From assembly GCF_001439925.1 (NCBI RefSeq), contig NZ_LMBV01000013.1, forward strand, positions 73,040-123,414: DNA of 50,375 nucleotides. Reading direction: 5' to 3'. Positions within the stretch are counted from its first letter, which is position 1; every line of letters begins with the position of its first letter. A program made the position numbers and the translations under genes. This DNA comes from Peribacillus muralis. Lineage in GTDB: Bacteria > Bacillota > Bacilli > Bacillales > DSM-1321. Shown piece by piece: positions 18,329-26,525 of this stretch. The notes below the pieces were generated by a model, which had not been told where the DNA came from, ran no database searches, and worked only from the letters and a program-made list of their open reading frames with translations.

Positions 18329-19657
18329 TTAGATATTGTTTTCTTGTAGCTTTTTATAAAGCGGACTACCCTTGACTGCAAAACCGCATAAACTTAATAC
18401 AAATTCACTAAACATCGAATTCGCCCATGAGAACCACTCTCTCGTAAATTCTTCTGGTTGGTCTGCATTGAAGCCCTCATGCATAAATCCAGTTCCGCCA
18501 TCAGATTGCTTCATCTCTTCCAAAATTCTCTTTTTATCAGAAGCATCTGTAGCTGTCATCCCCTCAATTGCTAATGCAATATGCCATATATAATGATCGG
18601 GTGTATGAGGACTACCAATTCCATTGGCCACTTTTCCTTCATAAAAGTAAGGATTATCTCTACTTAATAAAAAGCGGCGAGTATTCTGATAGATGTTATC
18701 ATCAAATTGACACCAGCCCAGATAAGGAGCTGCTAGTAAACTAGGGATGTTCGCATCATCCATAAGATGATATCTTCCCATCCCATCCGTTTCATAGACA
18801 TATAAATCTCCATAAATCGGATGTTCTAACACTGCATGTTCTTCTATTCCCGTTTTTATCTCAGAAGCTAGTCGCTCACATTGCTTTGCAAGACTTTCAT
18901 CCTTTAAAACTTCTCTACAAATTTCTGATGCATAACCTAGTACTACTACCGCAAACATATTTGCAGGTACCAAATAACCATATAAGCAAGCATCATCACT
19001 TGGTCTAAATCCACTCCAAGTCATTCCTGTTCTCACAGTTTTAGATCCTTTCCCATCTCTGTTCAGAGTATCTGATTGTCTTACATCCAATCTTTCAAAG
19101 CTATATGGTGATTCATCCTCATGATTTTGTTCCACTCTCCAGACATTCAAAATCTTGTTCAATGCTTTTACAAATGTGTCATCAAAGTAGGCCGTTCTTC
19201 CAGTTGATTTCCACAAAAGATAAGAAAGCTGAATTGGATAGCAAAGTGAATCAATTTCATATTTACGTTCCCATGTCATTGGGGACATATCAGTTTTATC
19301 ATCTTGATGGCCATTTCCATTAGCGGTTTCATTGAATGCATTTGCATATGGGTCATGAATGATATAGATCATTTGACGACGAACAACACCTTCAATTAAT
19401 TTCGCCATTTCTTCGTCGTTTTCAGCAGCAAGTAAATATGGACGTACTTGGGCAGCTGAATCTCTTAACCACATAGCTGGAATATCACCAGTAATGACAA
19501 ATGTTGATCCATCTTCTTGTGGCTTTAGTGTTGTTTGATACGTATTAACAAAACATTGTTCAAACATTTCCTGAAGCTTTTTATCTTCAGGAAAATTCTC
19601 CTTCACCTTTTCAATTAAATAAGTTAGTGATTGTGGGATTGTTTTCTCAGTGTTCAT
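18329..19657 (-). CDS. GH125 exo-alpha-1,6-mannosidase
   Basis: This is an inverting alpha-mannosidase of about 442 residues, cytoplasmic (no signal peptide). Family marks are DIPAMWLRDSAAQVRPYL, VVRRQMIYIIHDPYANAFNE, WERKYEIDSLCYPIQLSYLLW and MTWSGFRPSDDACLYGYLVP. Characterised GH125 enzymes, such as the pneumococcal one, remove alpha-1,6-linked mannose from N-glycan cores. The ATG at 19657 has a GGAG site 8-9 nt upstream and starts only 5 bp after the GH38 stop; upstream in-frame codons would overlap GH38. The GH38-GH125 pairing matches the pneumococcal mannose-trimming locus. Confidence 0.93.
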   Translation of the reverse strand: MNTEKTIPQSLTYLIEKVKENFPEDKKLQEMFEQCFVNTYQTTLKPQEDGSTFVITGDIPAMWLRDSAAQVRPYLLAAENDEEMAKLIEGVVRRQMIYIIHDPYANAFNETANGNGHQDDKTDMSPMTWERKYEIDSLCYPIQLSYLLWKSTGRTAYFDDTFVKALNKILNVWRVEQNHEDESPYSFERLDVRQSDTLNRDGKGSKTVRTGMTWSGFRPSDDACLYGYLVPANMFAVVVLGYASEICREVLKDESLAKQCERLASEIKTGIEEHAVLEHPIYGDLYVYETDGMGRYHLMDDANIPSLLAAPYLGWCQFDDNIYQNTRRFLLSRDNPYFYEGKVANGIGSPHTPDHYIWHIALAIEGMTATDASDKKRILEEMKQSDGGTGFMHEGFNADQPEEFTREWFSWANSMFSEFVLSLCGFAVKGSPLYKKLQENNI

Positions 19658-19662
19658 TACCT

Positions 19663-22380
19663 TCACTCCTTCGCTTGCCAACCAAGGCTAATAATTTCAA
19701 ACGGTTTTACTTTTTCTTGAACTTGCGTATTTTCTAATGGTTCTTTCACATTCTCAACGATAGTACTCTTATAGCTTTTCGTACCATGCATTGGTTGAGC
19801 GTTTACCATTGTTTCTTTTTCAGATGTGTTAAACCATCGAGCAATTACATCATCTCTTTCCTCCGCTAGCTTAATAGAAGAGATTGCTAATGATTTACCT
19901 TCCCATGTAAAAAATGTCTTTTCGGTTGGAAGTACCCCCTCATGTACATCTGTTTGTACAGTAATCACAGGCACTTGGAAGTCATACGCCTCTTTGAATA
20001 CCTCTGACTCAACCACTGTACCTTTGTGAGGGATAACCATCCATTCCGCTTGGTACGTACCGATACATTGAGCCTCTGGTGTCGGAAATAGACCCCAATC
20101 CCCTAACTCAGAAGTTGAACGGAGAATCGTAACGGCTATTGTTTGTTGTTCCTCAAGGATTTCATACTCATGTAATCCTTTATTCGCAATTGTTATCCCA
20201 TGCTTTCCATCTGTTACACTTACAAAAACCTGTTGGTGATGATCGAAACTAGGATTGTCCCACTCTCTTTCAGGTATATTAGGACGTTTTGCCACTTCAA
20301 AAATACTGTCTGCATAGTGTTCATTTGTACTTAGATTAGTCGGAAAAAGAACACGTAGACGATGATCCTTTGCTTGATTTTCAATTGTAACCTTCACAGA
20401 AGGCCCCTTCGCTTTTTGATCTAACTGTATTTGGGTAGTTAAACGAATTTTTACATTTTCAGAAGATCGACCTGATAGCCGGTCCTTATGCCAAACTAAT
20501 AGCTCCTTTTCTCGTTGAAACTGTTCATCTGCCTCTTTTGGAATCTCCCACTCATGAACAAGTTCTATAACGGAACGTAATGAATGGTCTTCAACTACTT
20601 TTATCTCCGCTTTTAAATCTTTCGTTGTAAGTGGAACTTCACCGTTTGGCTTCCTAAACATATATTCGTTACCAAGGTCCCCGCTATTCTCATAGATTCC
20701 TAGATTTTCGAATACTTTACCAGTCTGTTTATCAGTCAATGTATACGAACCATTTTCATGAACAAACAAATGAACAAATTCATTCTCCAATTCACGAGCA
20801 CATCGATTAATCGATGGCTGTTCATTCAACTTCGTTTCCTTGGCCGGTTTGAGATAAAATGTTTTATATCCATAGCCCGGAAGAGATTGAGCTAGGAATG
20901 TTAATTTGATCAATCTTGCATAATAGGGACGTCGGAAACCATCTCCTGGTAACTCATATCCAAAACGGGTACCAAGGTCCATTGTTTTACAAACCTGTAC
21001 CTTACCACTTTTATCAACCAAATTTATATGAGGTAAATCCTTCGAACCAAGGAAAACTGGAATCTCTGAAAAAGGCATATCTGAAAAATAGACTTTTTCT
21101 AGTTCAATTTCCTTTTCAATAACCACATCTCGTGTATTTCCAGATGTGTTAAAAACAACTACTGGAATCATTCCCTCATCAACAAAACTTTGTTTTGTTG
21201 AAATATGAGATACAACTTCATTAACCTTATCCTCGATAATAGTTGAAGCAGTCTGTTGCACCTTCTCGAAACGAGTTACCATTTCTCGATGTACTTCATC
21301 TACACTACAACCGCAAATACTGTCATGTGGATGGTTTTCCATCAAAGTTTTCCATGCATACCGTAAGTAATCACGTGGATATTCATGACCAAGGAAATAT
21401 GAAAACACAGAAAGTGGCTCAGCCACTTTTTCTAAAAGTGTTTGACACTCTTGATTCATCTGCTTTAAATAAATACGGGCAGAGGCTGTATTTACAAGAG
21501 TTGACCACCCATCTGTACGTTGATTCCGCAGTTCACCCGTAATCGTCTGGAGATGTTCTGGTAAAGATTCCTGAAGTACTTCCATATAATCATCAAAATT
21601 TGAGTGTACAAACGTGATATCCGGAAAAAGTTCTTCAGCCACCTTGATTGCTTCTCCTATATCCACTTGAATTGGCTGATGATCACAACCATTCATGAAA
21701 AGAAGATTTGATGTTGAAGAATATTTCTTGGCATCAGCTAGTTTTGTTTCCCAATACTTTTTCGCACTCTCTCTATCTACTGGTACCTCATTGCCGTTGG
21801 AATACCAATTCGCAAACAACACACCAAGCACCGCCGAACCATCCGGCGACTCCCACTTAAGTTCTGAAAAAGGCGATTCAAATGATTTCGCATCGCTCAC
21901 CATATTATTGAATCCGGTTGGTTTTACACCTCTCCCAAACGCGGCAGTATTAATATTAGCTTGCTGAAGCATTTGAGGCGCTTGCCCGTAAATGCCGAAT
22001 GTATCTGGGAAGTACCCTACCTTTGACACAGCACCGTATTCCTTTGCAGCTTGTAATCCATACAACATATTTCTGACATTCGCTTCCGAGCTTGTTAAAA
22101 ATGCGTCCTGTAACACATACCAAGGACCAATATGAATCTTTTTTTCTTGTATTAGCTTTTTAATCAATTCTTTTTTATCAGGACGAACTTGGAAATAATC
22201 TTCCAAAATAATCATTTGTCCATCCAAATGAAAACTCTGAAAATCCCCCCCCTTTTCAAACAAATCGATAAGTGTATCCATCAACTTCACTAAGTAGTAA
22301 CGATGCTTTTCAAAAGGCATATACCATTCACGATCCCAGTGGGAGTGAGAAATAATATGCGCAGTAGTCTTAAGTTCCAT
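19663..22380 (-). CDS. GH38 alpha-mannosidase (MngB-like form)
   Basis: This 905-residue cytoplasmic enzyme starts directly with the GH38 domain: the zinc motif is HIISHSHWDREWY (His14, Asp16). The likely nucleophile Asp92 lies in GPWYVLQDAFLTSSEANVRN, and GYFPDTFGIYGQAPQML and MENHPHDSICGCSVDEVHREM give the other active-site pieces. It belongs to the shorter bacterial branch with MngB and the pneumococcal GH38, which cleaves alpha-1,3-mannose on N-glycan arms. It has a GGAGGGG site. It is the first intact gene of the catabolic operon, preceded by a ROK pseudogene. Confidence 0.93.
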   Translation of the reverse strand: MELKTTAHIISHSHWDREWYMPFEKHRYYLVKLMDTLIDLFEKGGDFQSFHLDGQMIILEDYFQVRPDKKELIKKLIQEKKIHIGPWYVLQDAFLTSSEANVRNMLYGLQAAKEYGAVSKVGYFPDTFGIYGQAPQMLQQANINTAAFGRGVKPTGFNNMVSDAKSFESPFSELKWESPDGSAVLGVLFANWYSNGNEVPVDRESAKKYWETKLADAKKYSSTSNLLFMNGCDHQPIQVDIGEAIKVAEELFPDITFVHSNFDDYMEVLQESLPEHLQTITGELRNQRTDGWSTLVNTASARIYLKQMNQECQTLLEKVAEPLSVFSYFLGHEYPRDYLRYAWKTLMENHPHDSICGCSVDEVHREMVTRFEKVQQTASTIIEDKVNEVVSHISTKQSFVDEGMIPVVVFNTSGNTRDVVIEKEIELEKVYFSDMPFSEIPVFLGSKDLPHINLVDKSGKVQVCKTMDLGTRFGYELPGDGFRRPYYARLIKLTFLAQSLPGYGYKTFYLKPAKETKLNEQPSINRCARELENEFVHLFVHENGSYTLTDKQTGKVFENLGIYENSGDLGNEYMFRKPNGEVPLTTKDLKAEIKVVEDHSLRSVIELVHEWEIPKEADEQFQREKELLVWHKDRLSGRSSENVKIRLTTQIQLDQKAKGPSVKVTIENQAKDHRLRVLFPTNLSTNEHYADSIFEVAKRPNIPEREWDNPSFDHHQQVFVSVTDGKHGITIANKGLHEYEILEEQQTIAVTILRSTSELGDWGLFPTPEAQCIGTYQAEWMVIPHKGTVVESEVFKEAYDFQVPVITVQTDVHEGVLPTEKTFFTWEGKSLAISSIKLAEERDDVIARWFNTSEKETMVNAQPMHGTKSYKSTIVENVKEPLENTQVQEKVKPFEIISLGWQAKE

Positions 22381-22399
22381 TTTGTTCCCCTCCTATATC

Positions 22400-22896
22400 T
22401 CAATTCTTCGACAGGATAGTAGCCGCAGCACCCTTTATTCCCGTCCATGTACCATGACGCTTTTTCTATCTTCAGTAAGGTGTAAAAGGTAATTGATCAT
22501 TTCCTACTAGCCATTAATAAAATTCTGGCTGTTCGATGATGGCACCACCACCTAATACAAACAGCTAAGGATTTAATACTTGATCTGCATGAGTCGGCAT
22601 TAGGAAAGCGCTATCAATATTTCGTACCAGAGGATAACCATGCCACGATTTAGATTGTGTGGATTTAGTACGTTACTTGTTTCTAATCTAGCAGAGTCGG
22701 AGTACCTATACCGATTCCTGTGGTGGTTGGGAACTGTTGCATTGATTTCTAATACACACGATCAATCATGTCGGTAGCGTAACCTGGTATTTTACTTAGG
22801 TCGGAAATACATGTGCTGTTAAGACGTCTCCACCCTCTTGTACAAATTCAATTGCTATATTCGTTCTTCCAATATCATGCCTATAGCAGTTTTCAT
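22400..22896 (-). pseudogene. Degenerate ROK family kinase
   Basis: Minus-strand frames show ROK pieces in the correct order. The N-terminal DIGRTNIAIEFVQEGG DVLTAHVFPT lies around 22810-22885. GIGIGTPTLLD follows around 22690-22720, VLGGGAIIEQPEF around 22525-22560, and a GIKGAAATIL end around 22420-22460. Frameshifts and several stops separate them. The first Gly pair of DIGGTN is changed to DIGRTN. It stands at the head of the operon, where the pneumococcal GH38-GH125 locus also carries a ROK gene. Two intact ROK genes at the other end of the cluster may replace it. Confidence 0.8.
22603..22616. promoter_or_regulatory. Candidate cre (CcpA site) in the ROK pseudogene
   Basis: GGAAAGCGCTATCA matches the cre consensus TGWAANCGNTNWCA at every fixed position but the first. 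It lies about 320 bp downstream of the likely operon promoter and before GH38, so it could act as a roadblock for glucose repression. Confidence 0.4.
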
Positions 22897-22930
22897 GTAC
22901 AATCGCCTTCTTCTATTTTTCTTCACATTA

Positions 22931-22959
22931 ACGATATGTTTCATCAAGTCAATAGTCAA
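22931..22959 (-). promoter_or_regulatory. Candidate promoter of the glycan operon
   Basis: On the minus strand TTGACT, a 17-nt spacer and TATCGT lie 35 bp before the ATG of the ROK pseudogene. It is the most upstream promoter candidate for the catabolic operon. The -10 box is poor, as expected where an activator such as the YesN-type regulator is needed. Confidence 0.4.
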
Positions 22960-23181
22960 TCACCACAGAGAAAGTGATAAGCTTTTTCCATATAATCTAA
23001 AATTTATGCATATCTTATGAGAGTGTATTTTTTAGTTTAAGACCTTATTTAAATAGGAGGGAAAAAAAGAGGCGAGCAGATTTCCAACGTTTTAAGAACT
23101 CAATTTAAATTACACCAAGTTTGTCGGAAAATGAGGTGTAAAGTTTTCCTGAAAAGTTTTTGTCCTCGCTGACAAATAAAA
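22960..23181. other. Non-coding upstream region of the glycan operon
   Basis: No gene is seen. It holds an inverted repeat TTACACC/GGTGTAA (23110-23116 and 23135-23141) that encloses another GTCGGAAA half-site (23123-23130), a possible binding region for the operon's regulator. Confidence 0.35.
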
Positions 23182-23210
23182 AAGCCTCCCACAGTAAACC
23201 GTGGGAGGCC
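23182..23210 (-). terminator. groEL-type terminator, copy B
   Basis: On the minus strand GGCCTCCCAC, a short loop and GTGGGAGGC are followed by a T run (TTTTTTATT): a strong intrinsic terminator. It lies directly behind the groEL 3' end copy at 23201-23314, as it would behind groEL itself. Confidence 0.85.
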
Positions 23211-23314
23211 TTCAACGTTAAAGATATTCACATGTTTGGTGAGCTTTCATTTCTGAACCCTCGTTAAATCCTTTATTAGAGGATTTAAGGCGATGATTAC
23301 ATCATGCCGCCCAT
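23201..23314 (-). repeat. groEL 3'-end-derived direct repeat, copy B (att-like)
   Basis: On the minus strand this reads ATGGGCGGCATGATGTAA, the MGGMM-stop end typical of GroEL, then the downstream region and terminator. Just behind the stop lies TTAAATCC, a 9-nt spacer and GGATTTAA (23264-23288). This perfect inverted repeat has the size of a tyrosine-recombinase core site. The groEL body is absent above 23314. Copy A at 807-902 shares almost the whole sequence. I infer recombination sites of an element that uses the groEL 3' end as target. Confidence 0.72.
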
Positions 23315-23415
23315 TCAATTAATAATTTAATAGGAAGTAACAAGGTAATAATATCAACACTTTTAGTCAAAGCCACCTAGAATAACTTCACATAGTGTCA
23401 TGATATTTCAATCTC

Positions 23416-23436
23416 AGGTGAGCAAATAGGTGAGCA
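23416..23436 (+). repeat. Tandem AGGTGAGCA motifs, possible integrase arm sites
   Basis: AGGTGAGCA occurs at 23416-23424 and 23428-23436, 12 bp apart. Variants TGGTGAGCA and TGGTGAGCT lie inside the att-like repeats at 843 and 23237. Short direct repeats beside a core site are the usual form of integrase arm-binding sites. The role is inferred. Confidence 0.4.
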
Positions 23437-23516
23437 TTTTCGATTATATTCTTATAAATAACTGGTATGAAGAACCTGAAAAAGCTCCTTTATTACAAGA
23501 GGAAGCATATTTTTAA
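23430..23516 (+). pseudogene. C-terminal remnant of a conjugation-region gene
   Basis: The frame after a TAG gives SIFDYILINNWYEEPEKAP and LLQEEAYF, then stops. Its acidic, proline-containing tail and its place 43 bp before the next gene look like the end of a longer upstream gene cut off at the element boundary. I cannot name the parent; a VirB4/TcpF-type ATPase end is one guess. Confidence 0.4.
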
Positions 23517-23559
23517 ATAAACCTAATCCTATACTATACCGGAAGGAGAAAAAATCATC

Positions 23560-23739
23560 ATGAAAATGAAAAAATCCTTAAATCGAATTCAAGCTGCAAT
23601 ATTAAAGGAACACATAAATGAGTGTGAAGAAAAAGGTGGCATTTTAACTGAAGCTTTCGTTTTAGAAGGAACAGAAGATATGATTTTCTATGTTTATAAA
23701 TCTCCATGCAAAACTGTGAAAGGTGCAATATTATTATAA
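23560..23739 (+). CDS. Small conserved-looking protein of the conjugative element
   Basis: This 59-residue product (starting MKMKKSLNRIQAAILKEHIN) has an AAGGAG site and runs in line with the following lipoprotein and TrbL-like genes, with a 22-bp gap. It is hydrophilic with a charged helix at the N-terminus and two cysteines. I do not recognise a family. Confidence 0.6.
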   Translation: MKMKKSLNRIQAAILKEHINECEEKGGILTEAFVLEGTEDMIFYVYKSPCKTVKGAILL

Positions 23740-23761
23740 AAATTGAGAGGAGATTTTATAA

Positions 23762-24184
23762 ATGAACTTTCAAAAGATTCTTAATGGGTGTCTTGTTTTC
23801 TTCCTTGTATTGTATGTTTCAGCTTGTGGGAGTGATGATGTAAAAGGAAATGGTAAAACAACTGAATTGAGTCTAGAGGAAGCTGAAAAATTTGAAACAG
23901 GCTTTTTATATGTAAGGTCACCATTTGAGAGCAGAAAAGAAGAAGAAGATTTTAATATTAAGGAAATTGAACGTGTGGCTAAAGTAAAAAACGTTGACAT
24001 AAATATTTATCTTGCTAAAGAAGATACTTCAAAGCTTGGTCTAAAACAGAACTCGTTAACATTTGCTTTTTATCAAGATGGTGAAGTAAAAGAGAAACTA
24101 GATTTTATCGATCTCTCAGAAGATGATATTTATTTTAAAGTAGAAACATTTGTTCAAAGTGTGCAGCAAAAACATTCGAAATAG
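23762..24184 (+). CDS. Small lipoprotein of the conjugative element
   Basis: This 140-residue protein has a signal peptide and lipobox VSAC (lipidated Cys at about residue 22), so it should be anchored outside the membrane. The mature part is acidic, with a predicted alternation of strands and helices; no enzyme motif is seen. A GAGAGGAG site precedes the ATG. It sits between a 59-residue gene and a TrbL-like gene, all in the same direction, as accessory lipoproteins do in Gram-positive conjugation modules. The function is unknown. Confidence 0.75.
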   Translation: MNFQKILNGCLVFFLVLYVSACGSDDVKGNGKTTELSLEEAEKFETGFLYVRSPFESRKEEEDFNIKEIERVAKVKNVDINIYLAKEDTSKLGLKQNSLTFAFYQDGEVKEKLDFIDLSEDDIYFKVETFVQSVQQKHSK

Positions 24185-24252
24185 GTTAACTAAAATAAAC
24201 TAAGTTAACTACTGAAATACGGGGATTTAAAAGTTAACTAGGAGGAGATTGC

Positions 24253-26136
24253 ATGGATGAAGAAGTAGCAAGGATACTTGAAAAATTCTCTGATTTTCTC
24301 GAAGTAACGAATCCGATCAGTTATATGCTTCGTTGGATAGGATGGGTCATTATAAAAGGCCTTGCGTGGCTTGTTGATTCCCTATCAAACATAACGGATT
24401 CAATCCTGGGATTAAAAATGTTCTACGACAGTGTTGAAATTACAAGTTTTGTTGAATTTCTTATTCCCCTTTCTGTGATATTGATGGGGTTTTCGCTTCT
24501 CTACACAGGATATCAGCTCATTTTTCAAAAAAAGTTGGATCGTGAAGCCATTATAGTGAATGTGTTTATGATAATGTTTTTTTTCGCTTTGATACAAGAA
24601 GGAATGGAAAAGGCAAATCAATTCACAGATAAAGCAATTGAATCTATTGATGTTGTTGAAGAAGGTTCAATTAGTCAAAAAGTTATTAAAGAAAATATGA
24701 CTGACCTTGCTCAATTTGACGTAACGGGTTGGACTACAACTGAACTTAAACATCCAAACCGAATTCCAAAAGATCGAATTTTAAAAATTAATATCACACA
24801 ATCTATTGATAAAGATTTTGAACTTGCAGGGGAAAAAATGACAGATACAGGGCGTGAGGTTTACACTCATCGTTTGGAGTATGACGATCTTGGTAATGCC
24901 AAGAAAGTTAAATTAGATAATGGTTTCTTTACTGCTTTTAAAGAAAAATATTACCGTTGGAACTGGAACTTTTGGACAATCGCAATCACTTTAGGCATAA
25001 CGGCTTTTACAATGCTGACAATCGCTATAAAACTAGCAAAACTATTCTTTGAATTAACATTCAACTATGTATTAGCTATCATTATAGCTCCTGCTGATAT
25101 TCATTCGGGGCAAAAGACAAAGCAAATCCTTCAAAGTATCCTAAATACTTTTCTAGTGACAATTATGATTTTCCTATCAATGAAAATCTATCTGATTGGT
25201 ACAGGATTTATTACCGATAAATTGGATGGTGTAGCCTATTTAATTGCATTATTTGCTTTCTCTCTTGCTGTAATTGATGGCCCCAATATCGTTGAACGGT
25301 TATTTGGTATTGATGCAGGACTAAAATCTAGCTGGGGAGCCGTAGCTGGTGGATACGCCGTTGCAAAAGGTGTAACCGGTGCAACAAAGGGTGCTGCAAA
25401 TACTCTGAAAGGATTATCAAGTGAAGGTAAATCGGCCGCATTGAAGGGTGTAAGTGGTATTGCAGGAGTTGCAGGAATGGCACAAGGCCTTAGAGCAAAA
25501 GGACAGGATCAATCCAGAGAACAGACTCCGAATGGTTCCGAAAGTAGTGATTCTGTAGATTTAAAAGCACAAGATCAAAGTCAAGAAAAACAAAGTCCAA
25601 ATGGTTCGAAAGGTTCCTGGGAATTCGAAATTGGAACGCAAGAAGTTTCTTCTTCAATTGAACAAGAAATGGCACAACAACAACAACAAGAAGAAGGGCA
25701 AACAGGAAGAGGAAAAGTAATGGGATTACATGATCAAATGGCTCTGAATGGTGTCTCCGGTAATGGAAAACGGAGTGCAGCTGTAAACAGTCCACACTCC
25801 ATTTCATCTGGATCGCCAAGCCAAATCAACAATGGCGATATACAAAAAAATGAGAAAATGTCAGGTGACTACAACAATCCCAGTCCTTCACCACCTTCCT
25901 TTTCACAATCAAATTCCCCTTCGGTTTCATCTGAAATGCAAGGAGAATCTAATATGAAAACACCACTACAAGAAAAAAGAACTGATCGAGAAACTCGTCA
26001 TGTTGGAAGCATAATTTCTGATAATGTGCGGAGCAGTCAATCAGTAAAAACGGTTAAACACACCTATCAAATTGGTCAAAATACAGGCGAAAGTTTAAGA
26101 AACAACATCGCTAAATTCCGTCGAAAAAACCAATAA
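24253..26136 (+). CDS. TrbL/VirB6-like conjugation membrane protein
   Basis: This 627-residue protein has hydrophobic helices at about residues 26-45, 62-85 and 95-117, then 245-300 and 310-350, an arrangement like VirB6/TrbL channel proteins of type IV secretion. LAKLFFELTFNYVLAIIIAPADIHSGQKTKQILQSI resembles the conserved core of Gram-positive TrbL-like proteins. A Gly/Ala-rich stretch follows, then about 220 disordered residues rich in Gln, Ser, Asn and Pro. It has a GGAGGAG site. It is the only clear transfer-channel gene left; ATPase, relaxase and integrase genes are missing from this window, so the element is cut down. Confidence 0.75.
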   Translation: MDEEVARILEKFSDFLEVTNPISYMLRWIGWVIIKGLAWLVDSLSNITDSILGLKMFYDSVEITSFVEFLIPLSVILMGFSLLYTGYQLIFQKKLDREAIIVNVFMIMFFFALIQEGMEKANQFTDKAIESIDVVEEGSISQKVIKENMTDLAQFDVTGWTTTELKHPNRIPKDRILKINITQSIDKDFELAGEKMTDTGREVYTHRLEYDDLGNAKKVKLDNGFFTAFKEKYYRWNWNFWTIAITLGITAFTMLTIAIKLAKLFFELTFNYVLAIIIAPADIHSGQKTKQILQSILNTFLVTIMIFLSMKIYLIGTGFITDKLDGVAYLIALFAFSLAVIDGPNIVERLFGIDAGLKSSWGAVAGGYAVAKGVTGATKGAANTLKGLSSEGKSAALKGVSGIAGVAGMAQGLRAKGQDQSREQTPNGSESSDSVDLKAQDQSQEKQSPNGSKGSWEFEIGTQEVSSSIEQEMAQQQQQEEGQTGRGKVMGLHDQMALNGVSGNGKRSAAVNSPHSISSGSPSQINNGDIQKNEKMSGDYNNPSPSPPSFSQSNSPSVSSEMQGESNMKTPLQEKRTDRETRHVGSIISDNVRSSQSVKTVKHTYQIGQNTGESLRNNIAKFRRKNQ

Positions 26137-26150
26137 AAAAGTGAAATGAA

Positions 26151-26175
26151 AGAGAAGGTTTCCTTCTCTTTTTTT
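26151..26175 (+). terminator. Terminator behind the TrbL-like gene
   Basis: AGAGAAGG ttt CCTTCTCT is followed by a run of T residues: a clear intrinsic terminator 15 bp after the stop codon. Confidence 0.85.
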
Positions 26176-26207
26176 AAATAACATTCAATTAAATAGGGGG
26201 ACGCGAA

Positions 26208-26383
26208 GGGGACATTGGTCGAAAATAGTGGGACATAAAGGGGACATTGATTAACATTTAGTGATATCACTAAATAGCTGCTTTTAATTATTATTTAAGA
26301 CCCACATCAGTCCATCTGAGAAAGTTCAGGTATCCCACGCCAGCCCACCTATATCAATCAGGAGTCCCATGTCAGCCCAGCTG
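26208..26383 (+). repeat. Iteron-like direct repeats with 32-33 bp period
   Basis: GGGGACATTG occurs at 26208 and 26240. A second set, CCCAYRYCAGYCCA plus a few bases, starts at 26301, 26334 and 26366. The steps of 32, 33 and 32 bp equal three helical turns, so bound proteins would face one side. Together with the palindromes that follow, this looks like a replication origin, an oriT or an operator array of the conjugative element. No relaxase nick motif is recognised. Confidence 0.55.
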
Positions 26384-26405
26384 AAGGAATTTAACGATAT
26401 CATAT

Positions 26406-26450
26406 AAAACACTAGGCTTTGCCTAGGATATCACCCTTGGTGATATCAGT
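26406..26450. promoter_or_regulatory. Paired palindromes before the small DNA-binding-like gene
   Basis: CTAGGC ttt GCCTAG is followed by GATATCACC ctt GGTGATATC, two perfect hairpins side by side. GATATCA half-sites also occur at 26261 and 26396. They lie 80-120 bp before the gene at 26526 and may be its operator or part of an origin. Confidence 0.5.
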
Positions 26451-26525
26451 TTTTCCTTATGCTCTTTCTAGCTCTATAGCCTTTAAATCTAAATTTTGTT
26501 TTCTACCCAAAAGGAGAGTTGAAAA

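Noticed and set aside
25490..25819. 109-codon minus-strand frame rich in Phe, Leu and Val
   Set aside because: It is the antisense shadow of the Gln/Ser-rich tail of the TrbL-like gene.
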